A stretch of 64,000 nt of DNA, taken from Erythrophleum ivorense (taxonomy: Eukaryota; Streptophyta; Magnoliopsida; Fabales; Fabaceae). Positions 43,757 through 54,724 of the stretch are shown piece by piece. The position numbers and the translations under genes are program-made. Each line of letters opens with the position of its first letter. Within the stretch, counting starts at the first letter, position 1. The notes below the pieces were generated by a model, which searched no databases, was not told the origin of the DNA, and saw only the letters and a list, made by a program, of their open reading frames with translations. The stretch spans positions 1,302,001 through 1,366,000 of the forward strand of contig JAIUCV010000083.1 of assembly GCA_026724425.1 (NCBI GenBank), given 5' to 3'.

Positions 43757-44270
43757 AGGACGAGAAGAGTGGAGAAGAAAGGCCTGGTTCCGGTGTTATT
43801 GCCACGACCGACTTGGGAAGCTATGTTACTAAGCCAAGCTCTCTTCTTGACAAATCTCGTAAAGATTGAAGTTTAATCGCATAGAGGAGGCTTCTTCCTT
43901 GTGTAGTTACCGCCAAGCAAAAGCAAGATTAGTGTCTGGTTTCCAAACCAAATTGAGATATAGTGTTTGGTTCGTTGTCGTTCGGTTTGGAGATATAGTG
44001 TTTGTCCTTCATCAGAAAGAGCATCCAAAGTTGAAGAGAAAGGGAGATTTGGTGCGATTTTGATTTTGATATTTGAATGAAAACAGAGTAATTCCTTGCA
44101 CAGTTTTATATATAACCAAAGAATCCAGAGCTGATTTGGAGAAACCAAGTGTTTTTCTTAACCATTTAATGCATTCATAGTAGGAATTTTGCAAAGTGAA
44201 AGTAAAGCCTTGACTTTATTCAAATCGTATGCATAACGAAACTATAAGTCCGAAAACTGAAAGAAATATG
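43757..44270 (+). pseudogene. Partial exon-5 duplicate and DnaJ fragment after copy 2
   Basis: 43770-43875 repeats the end of exon 5 and 43983-44063 encodes the DnaJ-like GDIVFVLHQKEHPKLKRKGD. The rest matches 40701-40898 up to the copia insertion. Confidence 0.7.
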
Positions 44271-44620
44271 TGTGAATAAACGAAAGAGAAAGAGATTTTG
44301 AACTTAAACTTTTTATTGAAGATAATCTCACCATAGTGAATACAATCTAATATATAAAGATCAACATAGAACACTCTAGATTTATCTCGATCTTATCCTA
44401 TACACAGCTGGAAAGTGGTCAATCTTCGTGTATCAGAGCTAACGGGAGGAAGCGGTTTTCTCGGCGTTGAACGTCTGTTTTTCCGTTTACAGCTTTTCCT
44501 CTATTTGTCTTGTTGTGATAGGATAGCTTGGTGGGCTTACATGGGCCTCGTTCTTCTTTCTTCCTTAAGGTTGTTTGGCCCTCACTCTTCACCTTTGATC
44601 TTCTTCTTACTTCACTAACA
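44271..44620 (-). repeat. 3' LTR of copia element (left copy)
   Basis: 350 bp, matches 48687-49035. It is followed at 44621-44631 by TCCCCCCGCAA, the polypurine tract on the minus strand. Confidence 0.95.
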
Positions 44621-44860
44621 TCCCCCCGCAAACTTGGAGTACTATGTCTTCCAACACCAAGTTTGTTTCTGAGCTCTTCAAAGGCTATTCTTGGCAGAGA
44701 CTTAGTGAATATATCTGCCAGTTGAAGCTTAGCTGGTATATGACTTGTTTCTATCAACCCCAGAGCTACTTGCTCTCTTATGTAATGAAAATCTGTATCA
44801 AAATGCTTAGACTTGTTGTGGGGAGCGGGATTAGCACTCAGATAAACTGCAGACAGATTA

Positions 44861-47191
44861 TCACACTGCAGCAGACGTTAGCTCTTGAGCTGTTGCGGTA
44901 AGTGCTCTGTATTCTGCCTCCGTTGATGATTTGGAGACTGTCTGCTGTCTCTTTGCCGACCAGGAAACTAGATTAGTCCCCATAAGAATACAGAAACCTG
45001 TTGTGGAACGTCTCGTTTCTTTGCAGCCTGCATAATCGCTATCACAGTAAGCCGAGAGTGTGAGTTGCTTGTTTTTCCTTATATGAAGCCCCATATCAAC
45101 TGTTCCTTTTATGTACCGCAAGATCCTCTTGAGGAGACTGAAATCTGCCATTGTTGGAGCCTGCATCCTTTGGCAAACGAAATTGACAGCATACTGTATA
45201 TCCAGTCTTGTAATAGTCAAGTACTGTAATTTTCCGGCCAATCTCCGAAAGTACATTGGCTCAGGGAACAACTCCGAGTTGAGATTGTCCATCTGTTGTG
45301 GTAGAGGAGTGGGCATGGGATTACAATCAGCCATTGCAGCCTGAAACAATATGTCCTTCGCGTAAGCAGTTTGGTGAAGAAACAAACCTCCTTCTTTTTG
45401 ATCTATTTGCACGCCAAGGAAGTAATGTGGTTTTCCCAGATCTTTCATCATGAATCTTCCATTGAGAGCATCAAGTATTTGTCTCAGTAGGCCATCATCA
45501 CTCCCCGTGAGTAGTATATCATCCACATATACAAGCATTACCAAACTCTTTCCATCTTTGTAGTATGTGAATAAGGATGGATCAGCTTTGCTGCAGACAA
45601 ACCCAAACTCAATAAGGAAACCACTGAAGGTATCAAACCAGGCTCTTGGGGCTTGTTTGAGTCCATACAAGGCTTTAGTAAGCTTGCATACATAATTTGG
45701 CTTCTCTGGATCTTCGAATCCCGGAGGCTGCATCATAAACACCGGCTCTTGTAACTCGCCATGGAGAAATGCATTCGATACATCTAGTTGCTTGATTGGC
45801 CAGTCTTTTGCTGTTGCAACATCAAGCACCATCCGAATAGTAGCTGTCCTTACTACTGGACTAAAAGTCTCTAGATAATCAAGACCCTCTTCTTGATTAA
45901 ACCCCTTAGCCACCAATCTTGCTTTCAGTTTGTCGATCAAGCCTTCAGGTTTCATCTTAGTAGTGAAAACCCATCTGCAGCCTAAAACATTCATATCTTC
46001 AGTGTACGGTACTAGACTCCAAGTATGCAACATATATATGGTTCCAATCTCTGTATGAACTGCCTCATTCCAACCAGGATGAGCTAAAGCTTCGGTGATA
46101 GACTTAGGTTCTCCTCCTGGAGTCTTAGACGTGAGTAAGACATATCTAGTATTTGGTTTATGAATACCAGATTTGGCTCTTGTCACCATTGGATGAGCGT
46201 TGTCTTGTACTGGTTGTTCTTCTGCTCCTTGGTCTATTATCTCAGGGGATGGTGGAGGAGTGGGTTCTGCAACTTCTTCTTCATCGTTTTCCAAAGCAAC
46301 CGATGGTAGAGGCAGGGCTCTCGATATTTGTGACTCTGTTGCAGGTGCAGCGTGCGGAGATTCTGATTGCCACGCTTTCAGTATAGAGCTTTCATACTTT
46401 GGAATCAGGTGCTTGTACCTCTCGACAAACGGGAAGCATTGCTCATCAAAAACAACATGTCTGCTGATATAGACTCTCCCAGTTGGTGGATACAAGCAAC
46501 GGTAACCTTTGTGCTGATTGCAGTAGCCCAAGAACACACACTGCAGAGACCTTGGCTCGAATTTGTTATCCGTAAGAGGTCTGAGACAGGGATAACATGC
46601 AGAGCCGAAGACTCTGAGACTCGAGTAGTCGGGCTTCTCTTTGAACAACACTTCATGCGGACTTTTATCTTCCAGAATGACAGAGGGAAGTAGATTACCC
46701 AAGTAGTTTGCTGTGAAGAAGGCTTCAACCCAATACTTAAGAGGAGATTTACTCAGAAACAACATAGACAGACCAAGCTCAATGAGGTGTCTATGTTTCC
46801 TCTCTGCAATTCCATTTTGCTGAGGAGTATAGGGACACGACATAATGTGTTTGATCCCACAAGAGCTGAAATGTTGATGTAACTGATTGCTAGTGAAATC
46901 TCCACCTCCATCACTTTGGAATACTTTGATTCTCGAGTTTAGTTGATTCTCAACTAGTTTTTGAAATGCAGAGAAGACGAAGAAGAATTCTAATTTAGCT
47001 TTCATTGGATAAAACCAAGAGTATCTTGAGAAATCATCAACAAAAACTGCATAATATTTAAAGCCTTGATTCGATACAAATGGAGAGGGACCCCAGAGAT
47101 CACAATGTACTCGATCCAAAGGCTTAGAAGCTCTAGTCAAAGAAGAAGAAAAACTGCAATCTACTACTCTTTCCCATCTGGCAAGGCTCAC
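44861..47191 (-). pseudogene. Copia pol: integrase, reverse transcriptase, RNase H (truncated)
   Basis: Numbering from the first in-frame Met at 47191: integrase core D31, D94 and E130 (HCDLWGP, FQSDGGGDF, NGIAERKHR). Reverse transcriptase runs from WNEAV (374) with LDVSNAFLHG and YVDD at 555-558. RNase H has CDSDYAG (716) and SSTEAEYRAL (755). The frame stops at 44861-44863 because a deletion joined the RNase H helix to CDNLSAVYL in another frame; the remaining C-terminus is readable at 44655-44865 (ADIFTKSLP). At the N-terminus it overlaps the gag frame at a T-run near 47150, where one extra T separates the two frames. Confidence 0.9.
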
Positions 47192-48650
47192 AAATGGGAC
47201 TACTTCTGCTCTTATTTATGGTTATCTCCTTGCTGTTCTTCAACTGTTGAAGGACCTTGAAGCTTGAATGTCCTAACCTCTGATGCCAAGTATCTTCATC
47301 CGCAGCAACTTGACGATTAGAGTACATAACCATACACTCTTGATCCTTCAACACATATAGATCCTTACGTCGAGGACCTCTTAGGACCACCTTCTGAGTT
47401 TTAGGATCAATAACGCAGACTTTGTTAGAATCAAAGTATACCCCACACTGATTATAATCACACAGCTTAGAGACAGATAGCAAAGATTTCTCAATATTAG
47501 GACTAACAAGAACCTCTTGTAGAGTTATTGTACCTGAGGTGGCAGTGATTTTGGTGGATCCGACATGAGTAGTCGGTAAGTACGTACCATCAGCCACCAT
47601 TATAGTCTCATTACCTTCGTACTCAGTCGTATTTTGAAGATTCTCAGTTGAGGCAGTGACATGAGCTGTAGAACCCGAATCCGGATACCACTCTTTGCCG
47701 GAATCATCAGATGTTTTTAACGCTGCAAAGGCCTTTGGAGACTCCTCTTGATAGTTGTTATCAAAACGATTGTAGCATTTGATAGCCGTGTGACCGACTC
47801 TGCCACAGATCTGACAAGTTGGCCTCTCGCCGTTTGTTGACTGAGTAGTCTGATGTTGTGGGAATCCTCTGCCCCGAGTTGAGTAGCCACCTCTTCCACG
47901 GTAACCATTCCTTCCTCTTCCTCGTGGATAGTACTGATTTGAGCCGGACCTGTAGTTGGACCTCTCTGTTTGAAACGCCATGTGAGTAACTGTAGTTGTT
48001 TCCTCAAACGACTGGAGCGTTGCGTCAAACCCCTGAATCTCCGTTACAACGTCTTTGAAGGTCGGAGAAGGAACCTTTGAGAGCTGACTCTTGAGAACGG
48101 TAGTGATCGGAACGTATTCTTTGCTTAAGCCGTTGAGAAAGCCAAAGATCTTCATGGACTCATCTATTGGTTTCCCAATAGAGCTTAAGGCATCACACAG
48201 ATTTTTGAACTCTCTACTATACTCTGTGAACGTATTGCCCTTGTTTGTGAGCATCTGGAGTTTCTGTCTGAGAGCAAACTCTCTGGTCAATGAGCTTTGG
48301 TTGAAGTTCTCGGCGAGAGACAGCCACACCTCTCGAGATGTGTTCAGATTATGAACGTAACCGAGGACTTCTTCCGACAGAGTCCCAAACAGCCACGATT
48401 TGACGAGCTGATCTGTGCAGAACCACGCTTCATAGTGAGGATTGGGGTTCTGAGCAGCTACACCTTCTGTGACGACGGTAATGGTGGTTGGTGGAGACGT
48501 GACACCTCCGTTGACAAACCCGATGAGTTTCTGACTCGACAAAAGTGATTCAAACTGAGTTTTCCAGAGTAAATAGTTCCCATCGTTGAGCTTAAGGGTG
48601 ACAGAGCTCAAGATGTGAACATTACTGGGAAAAGGATATGGATCTGCCAT
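47133..48650 (-). CDS. Copia Gag-protease
   Basis: 505 residues from the ATG at 48650 (MADPYPFPSNVHILSSVTLK). A UBN2-type copia Gag domain spans about 20-215, an Arg/Gly-rich linker 230-262, a CCHC zinc knuckle C279-C292, and protease D-S-G at 324-326. The GAG-pre-integrase motif WHQRLGH..CEPCQMGK comes near the end. The frame ends in a run of Phe after SSRLQ because of a five-T tract; the true polyprotein would continue into integrase. Everything before that point looks intact. Confidence 0.9.
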   Translation of the reverse strand: MADPYPFPSNVHILSSVTLKLNDGNYLLWKTQFESLLSSQKLIGFVNGGVTSPPTTITVVTEGVAAQNPNPHYEAWFCTDQLVKSWLFGTLSEEVLGYVHNLNTSREVWLSLAENFNQSSLTREFALRQKLQMLTNKGNTFTEYSREFKNLCDALSSIGKPIDESMKIFGFLNGLSKEYVPITTVLKSQLSKVPSPTFKDVVTEIQGFDATLQSFEETTTVTHMAFQTERSNYRSGSNQYYPRGRGRNGYRGRGGYSTRGRGFPQHQTTQSTNGERPTCQICGRVGHTAIKCYNRFDNNYQEESPKAFAALKTSDDSGKEWYPDSGSTAHVTASTENLQNTTEYEGNETIMVADGTYLPTTHVGSTKITATSGTITLQEVLVSPNIEKSLLSVSKLCDYNQCGVYFDSNKVCVIDPKTQKVVLRGPRRKDLYVLKDQECMVMYSNRQVAADEDTWHQRLGHSSFKVLQQLKNSKEITINKSRSSPICEPCQMGKSSRLQFFFFFD

Positions 48651-48674
48651 CTTTTGCCCGGTAAAGCTAGAGAG

Positions 48675-48686
48675 GCTCTGATACCA
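48675..48686 (-). other. Primer binding site, initiator Met tRNA
   Basis: Minus strand TGGTATCAGAGC directly beside the right LTR. Confidence 0.93.
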
Positions 48687-49035
48687 TGTGAATAAACGAA
48701 AGAGAAAGAGATTTTGAACTTAAACTTTTTATTCAAGATAATCTCACCATAGTGAATACAATCTAATATATAAAGAGAACATAGAACACTCTAGATTGAT
48801 CTCGATCTTATCCTATAAACAGCTGGAAAGTGGTCAATCTTCGTGTATCAGAGCTAACGGGAGGAAGCAGTTTTCTCGGCGTTGAACGTCTGTTTTTTCG
48901 TTTACAGCTTTTCCTCTATTTGTCTTGTTGTGACAGGATAGCTTGGTGGGCTTACATGGGCCTCGTTCTTCTTTCTTCCTTAAGGTTGTTTGGCCCTCAC
49001 TCTTCACCTTTGATCTTCTTCTTACTTCACTAACA
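48687..49035 (-). repeat. 5' LTR of copia element (right copy)
   Basis: 349 bp; same ends as the left copy, with about seven substitutions or small indels. Confidence 0.95.
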
Positions 49036-49320
49036 ATATGAGATTGTTCTATGATGAAAATATTCAACTCCTCTGTTTTAATTCTTTTGCCCAAAATCAA
49101 AGGTCAGTTTTCAGACAATACACAAACATGCGGACCTAAAATGGAATATCGAGATAGGTGTGTTAGACCTAAACATGTGTCTTTGTTTGATGTGTAACCA
49201 CGAGTTTTAGCTATGTGTTTGGATTATGAAGAGTCTTGGAGTGGACTAAGCTGTTTAGAGACGTCTTAGTACTAAAATTCCCTTTAACCAATATATGTTA
49301 TTAGTGTGTGTATGTAGCAG
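49036..49320. other. Continuation of duplicated segment after copia
   Basis: 49036-49204 continues the segment broken by the copia insertion (compare 40894-41058). From 49205 it switches to the segment also found at 37345-37460 (inverted) and 52385-52490. Confidence 0.6.
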
Positions 49321-49427
49321 TTATGTGCTCTTCCTATGTAGAGTTGTTCCACATTTCAGACAGAGCATAAGGTTTTCAAGTGGAAGATGATTTCTTCTTA
49401 TAGTTTTTCCTTCAGCAACAACATATC
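49321..49427 (-). pseudogene. Unrecognised terminal exon, copy 2 of 3
   Basis: Same 107-nt exon as 37239-37345, opposite strand, preceded by a TTGCAG acceptor and a CT-repeat (GA-rich on the plus strand) near 49473-49487. Confidence 0.45.
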
Positions 49428-49564
49428 CTGCAATTTATATAGTTAACACAGTTTATAGTAAGTTAGTAACCGAGAGAGAGAGAGAGCTTCACAACATTCA
49501 AATGGAGGTACAACCGTACAAGTCATGATCAGATGTTGATACGTTATATTGTTCAGATTCTTGC

Positions 49565-49680
49565 TTAAGAAGTAGCTGAGACATGGAAGAAGAAGAAAAA
49601 GGTCATGAAACAAAACTGGCATGTGTCACACTTGTATGTAACTAGATATACATACCATGAACGGCTTCTCACATCTTTTG
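49565..49680 (-). pseudogene. EMC3: EMC3 fragment
   Basis: The minus strand matches 37020-37135 beside the EMC3-like gene (RSWYV.LVTYKCDTCQFCFM frame). It is very short, between the unrecognised exon and the DnaJ promoter. Confidence 0.55.
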
Positions 49681-49912
49681 TTATACACCGTTGATGAGAA
49701 TAAAAATCAACGGTTGTAAACCTTCCTAGTCTTCTCTTCCTCGTTGCAAAATCTAGCTTCCTCTCACCCAATCTAAATTAACCTAATTTCTTCATCTTTC
49801 TCAGACATTCGCCTCTCTTCATCTTCACACCCAAAACCCTAATCTTCTCCGGTTTCTCTCTCTCTACCTCTCCGTCTCTGATTTCTAGGGTTTTCGTAAG
49901 AACGGAGAAAAG
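49681..49912 (+). promoter_or_regulatory. DnaJ promoter and 5' UTR
   Basis: Matches the reverse complement of 41998-42245. It starts with the hairpin-forming CCGTTGATGAGAATAAAAAT / CAACGG and leads to the ATG at 49913. Confidence 0.5.
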
Positions 49913-50065
49913 ATGTTCGGGCGAGGACCCTCGAAGAAGAGCGACAACACTAAGTTCTACGAGATCTTAGGCGTTCCCAAGACCGCATCTCCTGAAGATC
50001 TCAAGAAGTCTTACAAAAAAGCTGCCATCAAGAACCATCCCGATAAGGGTGGAGATCCTGAGAAG
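49913..50065 (+). pseudogene. DnaJ (ATJ2/ATJ3-like) first exon
   Basis: 51 codons (MFGRGPSKKSDNTKFYEILG to GGDPEK) with a complete J-domain start and HPD, then a GT donor. The intron is cut at about 50362, where YAE1 upstream DNA begins, so no second exon follows. Unlike 41844-41997 it has no frameshift. Confidence 0.85.
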
Positions 50066-50581
50066 GTTCCTTTCTCTCTAGATCCCTTCTCTTTTCGCTT
50101 AGATTCTGTGAAATTCGATCTGTATCTGTTTTTTGGCTCACTTAGAGTTTCTAGTTTGATTTAGATTTTCCGATCGATTGAGCTTCTAATCCAAGTTTTG
50201 ATCCGATCTGAAAAGTATGAGTTCTAGGTTCACTCGATTCCGTGCTATATTTTTCGGGAATCGTGTTAAACAAAAAAGACCAAGACAATTTTGAGCTTCG
50301 ATGTTCTGCTATCAAGTGAAGAAAACCAATAAGCTTCTTTGCTTCAAAGCTCTTTAGGACTTCTTTACAACCGTTGATTTTTATTCTCATCAACAGTGTA
50401 TAACAAAAGATGTGTGACCAATCAAAAATACACAAAATTTTGGAAATAATTTTATTTTACAAATCTCCTCTAATTAGATTTACAGTCTATATATCTCTCA
50501 TGTCTCAAAAAAAAAACAAAAAACAAATTTCTTCCATTATCGTTACAGTATTTCTCAGGAATTAGTCCGTCTAAAGCCACC
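50066..50581. other. DnaJ intron remnant joined to YAE1 promoter
   Basis: 50066-50362 matches the reverse complement of the intron at 41540-41843. From about 50363 the sequence equals the YAE1 upstream region of 38860-39067. This is a clean segmental breakpoint. Confidence 0.6.
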
Positions 50582-51910
50582 ATGAACACCAACAGCGATT
50601 TCGCCGGTAAGGTGTCTCTGTAGAATTTGTTTTTGAAATTGTGTATTGCCGTCACCTGTTTCGATTCCTCATAGTTCTGCCCTTGTTTAAGATCTGTTTG
50701 AATATTTCAGAGATTTCACAGTTTCATTGAATTTTTCTTCTTTCGGATTTTGAAATTGTTTGTCTGTATATCTGGTTGAGTTTCTATCTCATCGACCTTC
50801 CATAATTATGCTAGTTAATCTAATTAAAATGTTATAGTAAGTTTTGAAGATCTTGATCTGGTCGATTAGTGTAATCTATTCGTCATAGTTTTCATTTTTT
50901 ATTCTATTCACCAATTTTGTTGTTGTTTAGTTTTAGTAACACTGTTTATGCGTTTCATTGATCAGAAAACTCTCCTTCTGTAAATTTCTCTTCGACCACA
51001 GACGTTAATTCTAGTTTCTCCAAAGAGCTTTACGGAGAAAGTTTGCAGCTTTCGAAACCTCGTGAGTCAAATCTTACTCTCCATAGGTTACGCAATTGAA
51101 GCTCCCTTTAGGTTTTGTCTCTTGCTGGACAATACTTAATCAGAATCATCTTCTTGTTTTAGGAAATGATGATCACAACAGTCTTGAGGATTTAGAAGGA
51201 TCATTCTTCGGAAGCTCAGATGAAGAACCAAGTGATACTTACCCGATTAACAAGGACACAGAGAAGATGCTTGAGGAATTCCACATGGTATATATTCTTT
51301 CTAAACCGAGTCAACTTTTGTATAATGTATATGATTGATATTCTTTTTTTTTTCTGCGAATTAGAGTGGATACCGTGATGGGATTATAGCTGGGAAAGAA
51401 GCAGCTGCGCAGCAAGGTTATAACATTGGCTATAAAGAATCAGTTCTTGATGGCTACAAGTTTGGTATTGTTAGAGGTGTTTCCAGGTAATTAATTTTAC
51501 TAGTTTTGTACAAATCCGTTGACGCATATCGAGTAGTAATAGTAGTCTATACATTTTTCTGTTTTGACCCCTTTTTTTTTTTTTTTTGAAGTGCGTTGGC
51601 TTTCCTCCCGAGTGAGCTAAGAGAGAAGCTGATTGATGAACAAGAAACAAGAGATAAGTTTCAGAAACTACACGGTTCTGTGCATGGTCTCTCAACGGAA
51701 GCCGCGATGAAACTGTTTTATGGAACTCTGACTACAACGCAAGGAGAAGAGAAGAGTGGTGAAGAAGGGTCTAGCTCTGGTCTTGGTCTTGGTTCTGGTT
51801 CTGTTTCGGGTTCCGGTGTTGCTGCCACGACCGACTTGGGAAGCTATGTTACTGAGCTAAGCTCTCTTCTTGACAAATCTCCTAAGATTGAAGTTAATTT
51901 GGACACATAG
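50582..51910 (+). CDS. YAE1: YAE1-like protein, copy 3 (five exons, intact)
   Basis: Exons 50582-50606, 50966-51061, 51163-51287, 51365-51486 and 51592-51910; GT-AG borders, 228 residues, open throughout. The deca-GX3 motif at 84-120 is identical in pattern to the other copies. The Gly/Ser/Leu run begins SSSGLGLGSG here. Exons and introns are close to copy 2. Three intact copies under apparent protein-level conservation suggest either very recent amplification or retained function; the sequence alone cannot tell which. Confidence 0.88.
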
Positions 51911-52385
51911 AGGACGAGAAGAGTGGAGAAGAAAGGCCTGGTTCCGGTGTTATTGCCACGACCGACTTGGGAAGCTATGTTACTAAGCCTAGCTCTCTTC
52001 TTGACAAATCTCGTAAAGATTGAAGTTTACTCGCATAAAGGAGGCTTCTTCCTTGTGTAGTTACCGCCAAGCAAAAGCAAGATTAGTGTCTGATTTCCAA
52101 ACCAAATTGAGATATAGTGTTTGGTTCGTTGTCGTTCGGTTTGGAGATATAGTGTTTGTCCTTCATCAGAAAGAGCATCCAAAGTTGAAGAGAAAGGGAG
52201 ATTTGGTGGGATTTTGATTTTGATATTTGAATGAAAACAGAGTAATTCCTTGCACAGTTTTATATATAACCAAAGAATCCAGAGCTGATTTGGAGAAACC
52301 AAGTGTTTTTCTTAACCATTTAATGCATTCATAGTAGGAATTTTGCAAAGTGAAAGTAAAGCCTTGACTTTATTCAAATCGTATG
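51911..52385 (+). pseudogene. Partial exon-5 duplicate and DnaJ fragment after copy 3
   Basis: The same two blocks as after copies 1 and 2: exon-5 repeat at 51925-52030 and GDIVFVLHQKEHPKLKRKGD at 52137-52200. Confidence 0.7.
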
Positions 52386-52490
52386 TGTTTGGATTATGAA
52401 GAGTCTTGGAGTGGACTAAGCTGTTTAGAGACGTCTTAGTACTAAAATTCCCCTTAACCAATATATGTTATTAGTGTGTGTATGTAGCAG

Positions 52491-52597
52491 TTATGTGCTC
52501 TTCCTATGTAGAGTTGTTCCACATTTCAGACAGAGCATAAGGTTTTCAAGTGGAAGATGATTTCTTCTTATAGTTTTTCCTTCAGCAACAACATATC
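52491..52597 (-). pseudogene. Unrecognised terminal exon, copy 3 of 3
   Basis: Identical layout to 49321-49427. Its surroundings (52385-52735) match 49225-49560 nearly base for base. Confidence 0.45.
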
Positions 52598-52950
52598 CTG
52601 CAATTTATATAGTTAACACAGTTTATAGTAAGTTAGTAACCGAGAGAGAGAGCTTCACAACATTCAAATGGAGGTACAACCGTACAAGTCATGATCAGAT
52701 GTTGATACGTTATATTGTTCAGATTCTTGCTTGATAGAAACTCTTTTAACAGATTTTGTCGCAGATCTCGTTAAACTATACTTAAGTCTTGTTGGTTTTA
52801 CTCAGTATGGCTTGGGCCTAATCGAGCCCATTTAAATTTCGTGTATATAAAGTAAGCCAGGCGAAAATCCAAGAGAGAAACACAACCGAAGTTTAGGGCT
52901 TTCTTCGTCTTTAAGCTCAGAAACTGATTTCTAGGGTTTGTACAATCCGC

Positions 52951-53710
52951 CATGGAAAACTTGGAGCAGAAGTTCAAGGAGAATCTATCAGTCACCTTCC
53001 GAATTGAAACACAATCTCCCAGCTCGGTAAGAAAATACTCAGACCCAATCCCAGTTGATCTACTTATCGATATACTCTCTCGGCTTCCTAGAAAAGTCTA
53101 TAGATAGGTTTCGTTTTGTATCGAAATTCTGGGGATACCTTTGTCGTCCTGATTTCACTTCCACTCGTCCACAGATCCTTTTCACCGGAGAAGTTGATGG
53201 CACGTTATTATTCTACTCTTCACCTCAGCCTCAAAATCCAAACAAGAACTCTACACTTGTAGCCACACGTTATCATACGTCTTTTCCCAAATATGTTCCA
53301 TCTCTTTACTGTAATTTAGTATGTTAGGAGAGGATAATTCTTGGCTTTGTTCAACTACAAAAGTAAATTAGGTATACGTCAGGAAACAAGATATTGGCAT
53401 TGTGATAGCGACAAAGAACTTGTGTTGTGGGTTCTAGAAGATGCTGGAAATCATAAATGGTCAAAGCAGACCTACGAATTGCCTCGTTTAATCAGTGATA
53501 AATGGTTTGTTGGAATGACTGCTACAGGTGAAACCGTCTGGTCGTCGTACAAGAACGACCCAAAGCCTTTTTGCCTTTGACTTCTACAATCTCAAGAGGA
53601 CAACTGTTACAACTACTAGAGTCACTATGCAGGGATTGGAAGAGTTTAAGAATAGTCATACTATTCACACCTTTCTAGACTATGTGGAGAATCTCAAGTT
53701 TATGTAGTTA
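52951..53710 (+). pseudogene. F-box-associated (FBA) pseudogene
   Basis: Starts MENLEQKFKENLSVTFRIET at 52951 and has an F-box (PIPVDLLIDILSRLP), but a frameshift near 53090 breaks it. The FBA domain is missing its middle: after KYVPSLYCN the sequence jumps to LFNYKSKLGIRQE at about 53340, then EDAGNHKWSKQTYELP and GMTATGETVWSS. Another frameshift near 53567 shifts the end (FDFYNLKRTTVTTTRVTMQG then TFLDYVENLKFM). Same promoter-like CATTTAAATTTCGTGTATAT upstream as its relatives. Clearly non-functional. Confidence 0.85.
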
Positions 53711-54180
53711 AGTGTGTTCAATGCTTTCATATATTATTTACTTTGAGACTTTATATTTTGGATTTCAACTCTACTTATGAGAATTTTTTTTTCCAGCTTT
53801 ACTAATTTTTTGCTCTAAATTTGTCATCACATGAGGATTGAACACATTGTTCTGATTTTTGTCTTCTTTATCTCTCTCAATAAACAGTGGAGGATAAAGA
53901 AACACATGAATCATATAGTTAACACTTAACAGCAGAATACCGATAAGAGCAAGATTTTTCATACCCGCGGCACGAGAAATATCATAATTAATGAGGGTGC
54001 TTAGTATACAATACCCTTGATACATCTAAACCAATTCGCTATGTATAATGAATTAGAAATTTGTTGTTGAGAAATTGCCCGATTGGTGTAAACGGGGGGA
54101 CAAAAAAAAAATGTGTGTGGAACTTTGCAAAGTGAAAGTAAAGCCTTGACTTTATTCAATCCTCTGCATAACGAAAATTA
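53711..54180. other. F-box gene 3' flank
   Basis: Matches 24060-24190 and, more weakly, 31730-31830, which are flanks of other F-box copies. No gene seen. Confidence 0.45.
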
Positions 54181-54724
54181 TGTAAAGAAACCAACACCGA
54201 TAGTGCTTAGCAATAGCCCAAGATCGTAATACCCGAGAAACCCGAAATAAACAAAAGGCCCTCTAAGTATGAAGAAGAATATGGAAGAACACTTGGATAA
54301 TACTTGAAAGACTTTAGGAAAGAGCAAGGGAACTTATTATTAGAACACTCTCTTTATTAACTTGTTCAACTTCTTATACAACTCTTGTGTTTGTTGTTGT
54401 GTACAAATGAGGGGGTGAGGAGGTATTTATAGCCTCCCAAAGCTATCTTACAAGGATCTAGACTCTTCTTCTACCACCTCCTTACTTCCTAGATATTTTA
54501 TCTTCTTCTACAACTTTCTTCTACAAACCTTATCCTATCTCTAGAATTATCTTTCATAACATCTAGATTTTTATACATAATTATCTAGATTTTTCTATAC
54601 AAATATCTAGATAATTTAATTTATAGATTTCTCTAGAATCTCTAGAATACCTTAAGGAGGTGATAAACTTTCTAGAGATTTCTTTAGAACTTAGCTTAAT
54701 CCAAAATCAAGTTTAACTTCAATA
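54181..54724 (-). repeat. 3' LTR of deleted copia element (left copy)
   Basis: 544 bp; matches the right LTR with about five substitutions and one 11-bp indel. It holds many CTAGA/TCTAGA repeats (about 54495-54690). Confidence 0.93.

Larger units (their letters stand above)
44271..49035 (-). mobile_element. Ty1-copia retrotransposon, nearly complete
   Basis: LTRs 44271-44620 (350 bp) and 48687-49035 (349 bp), TGTGAATAAA...TTCACTAACA on the plus strand, with a target duplication ATATG at 44266-44270 and 49036-49040. The primer binding site is for initiator Met tRNA, and a polypurine tract abuts the left LTR. Gag-protease and integrase-reverse transcriptase-RNase H are on the minus strand. The element has a one-base frame change between the two ORFs and a deletion in RNase H, so it is inactive as read. 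About seven LTR differences by eye make it older than the two Ty3 insertions. Confidence 0.95.

Noticed and set aside
47140..47165. Programmed ribosomal frameshift in the copia element
   Set aside because: The five-T tract resembles a simple one-base indel, and the element has another inactivating deletion in RNase H; no supporting structure was seen.
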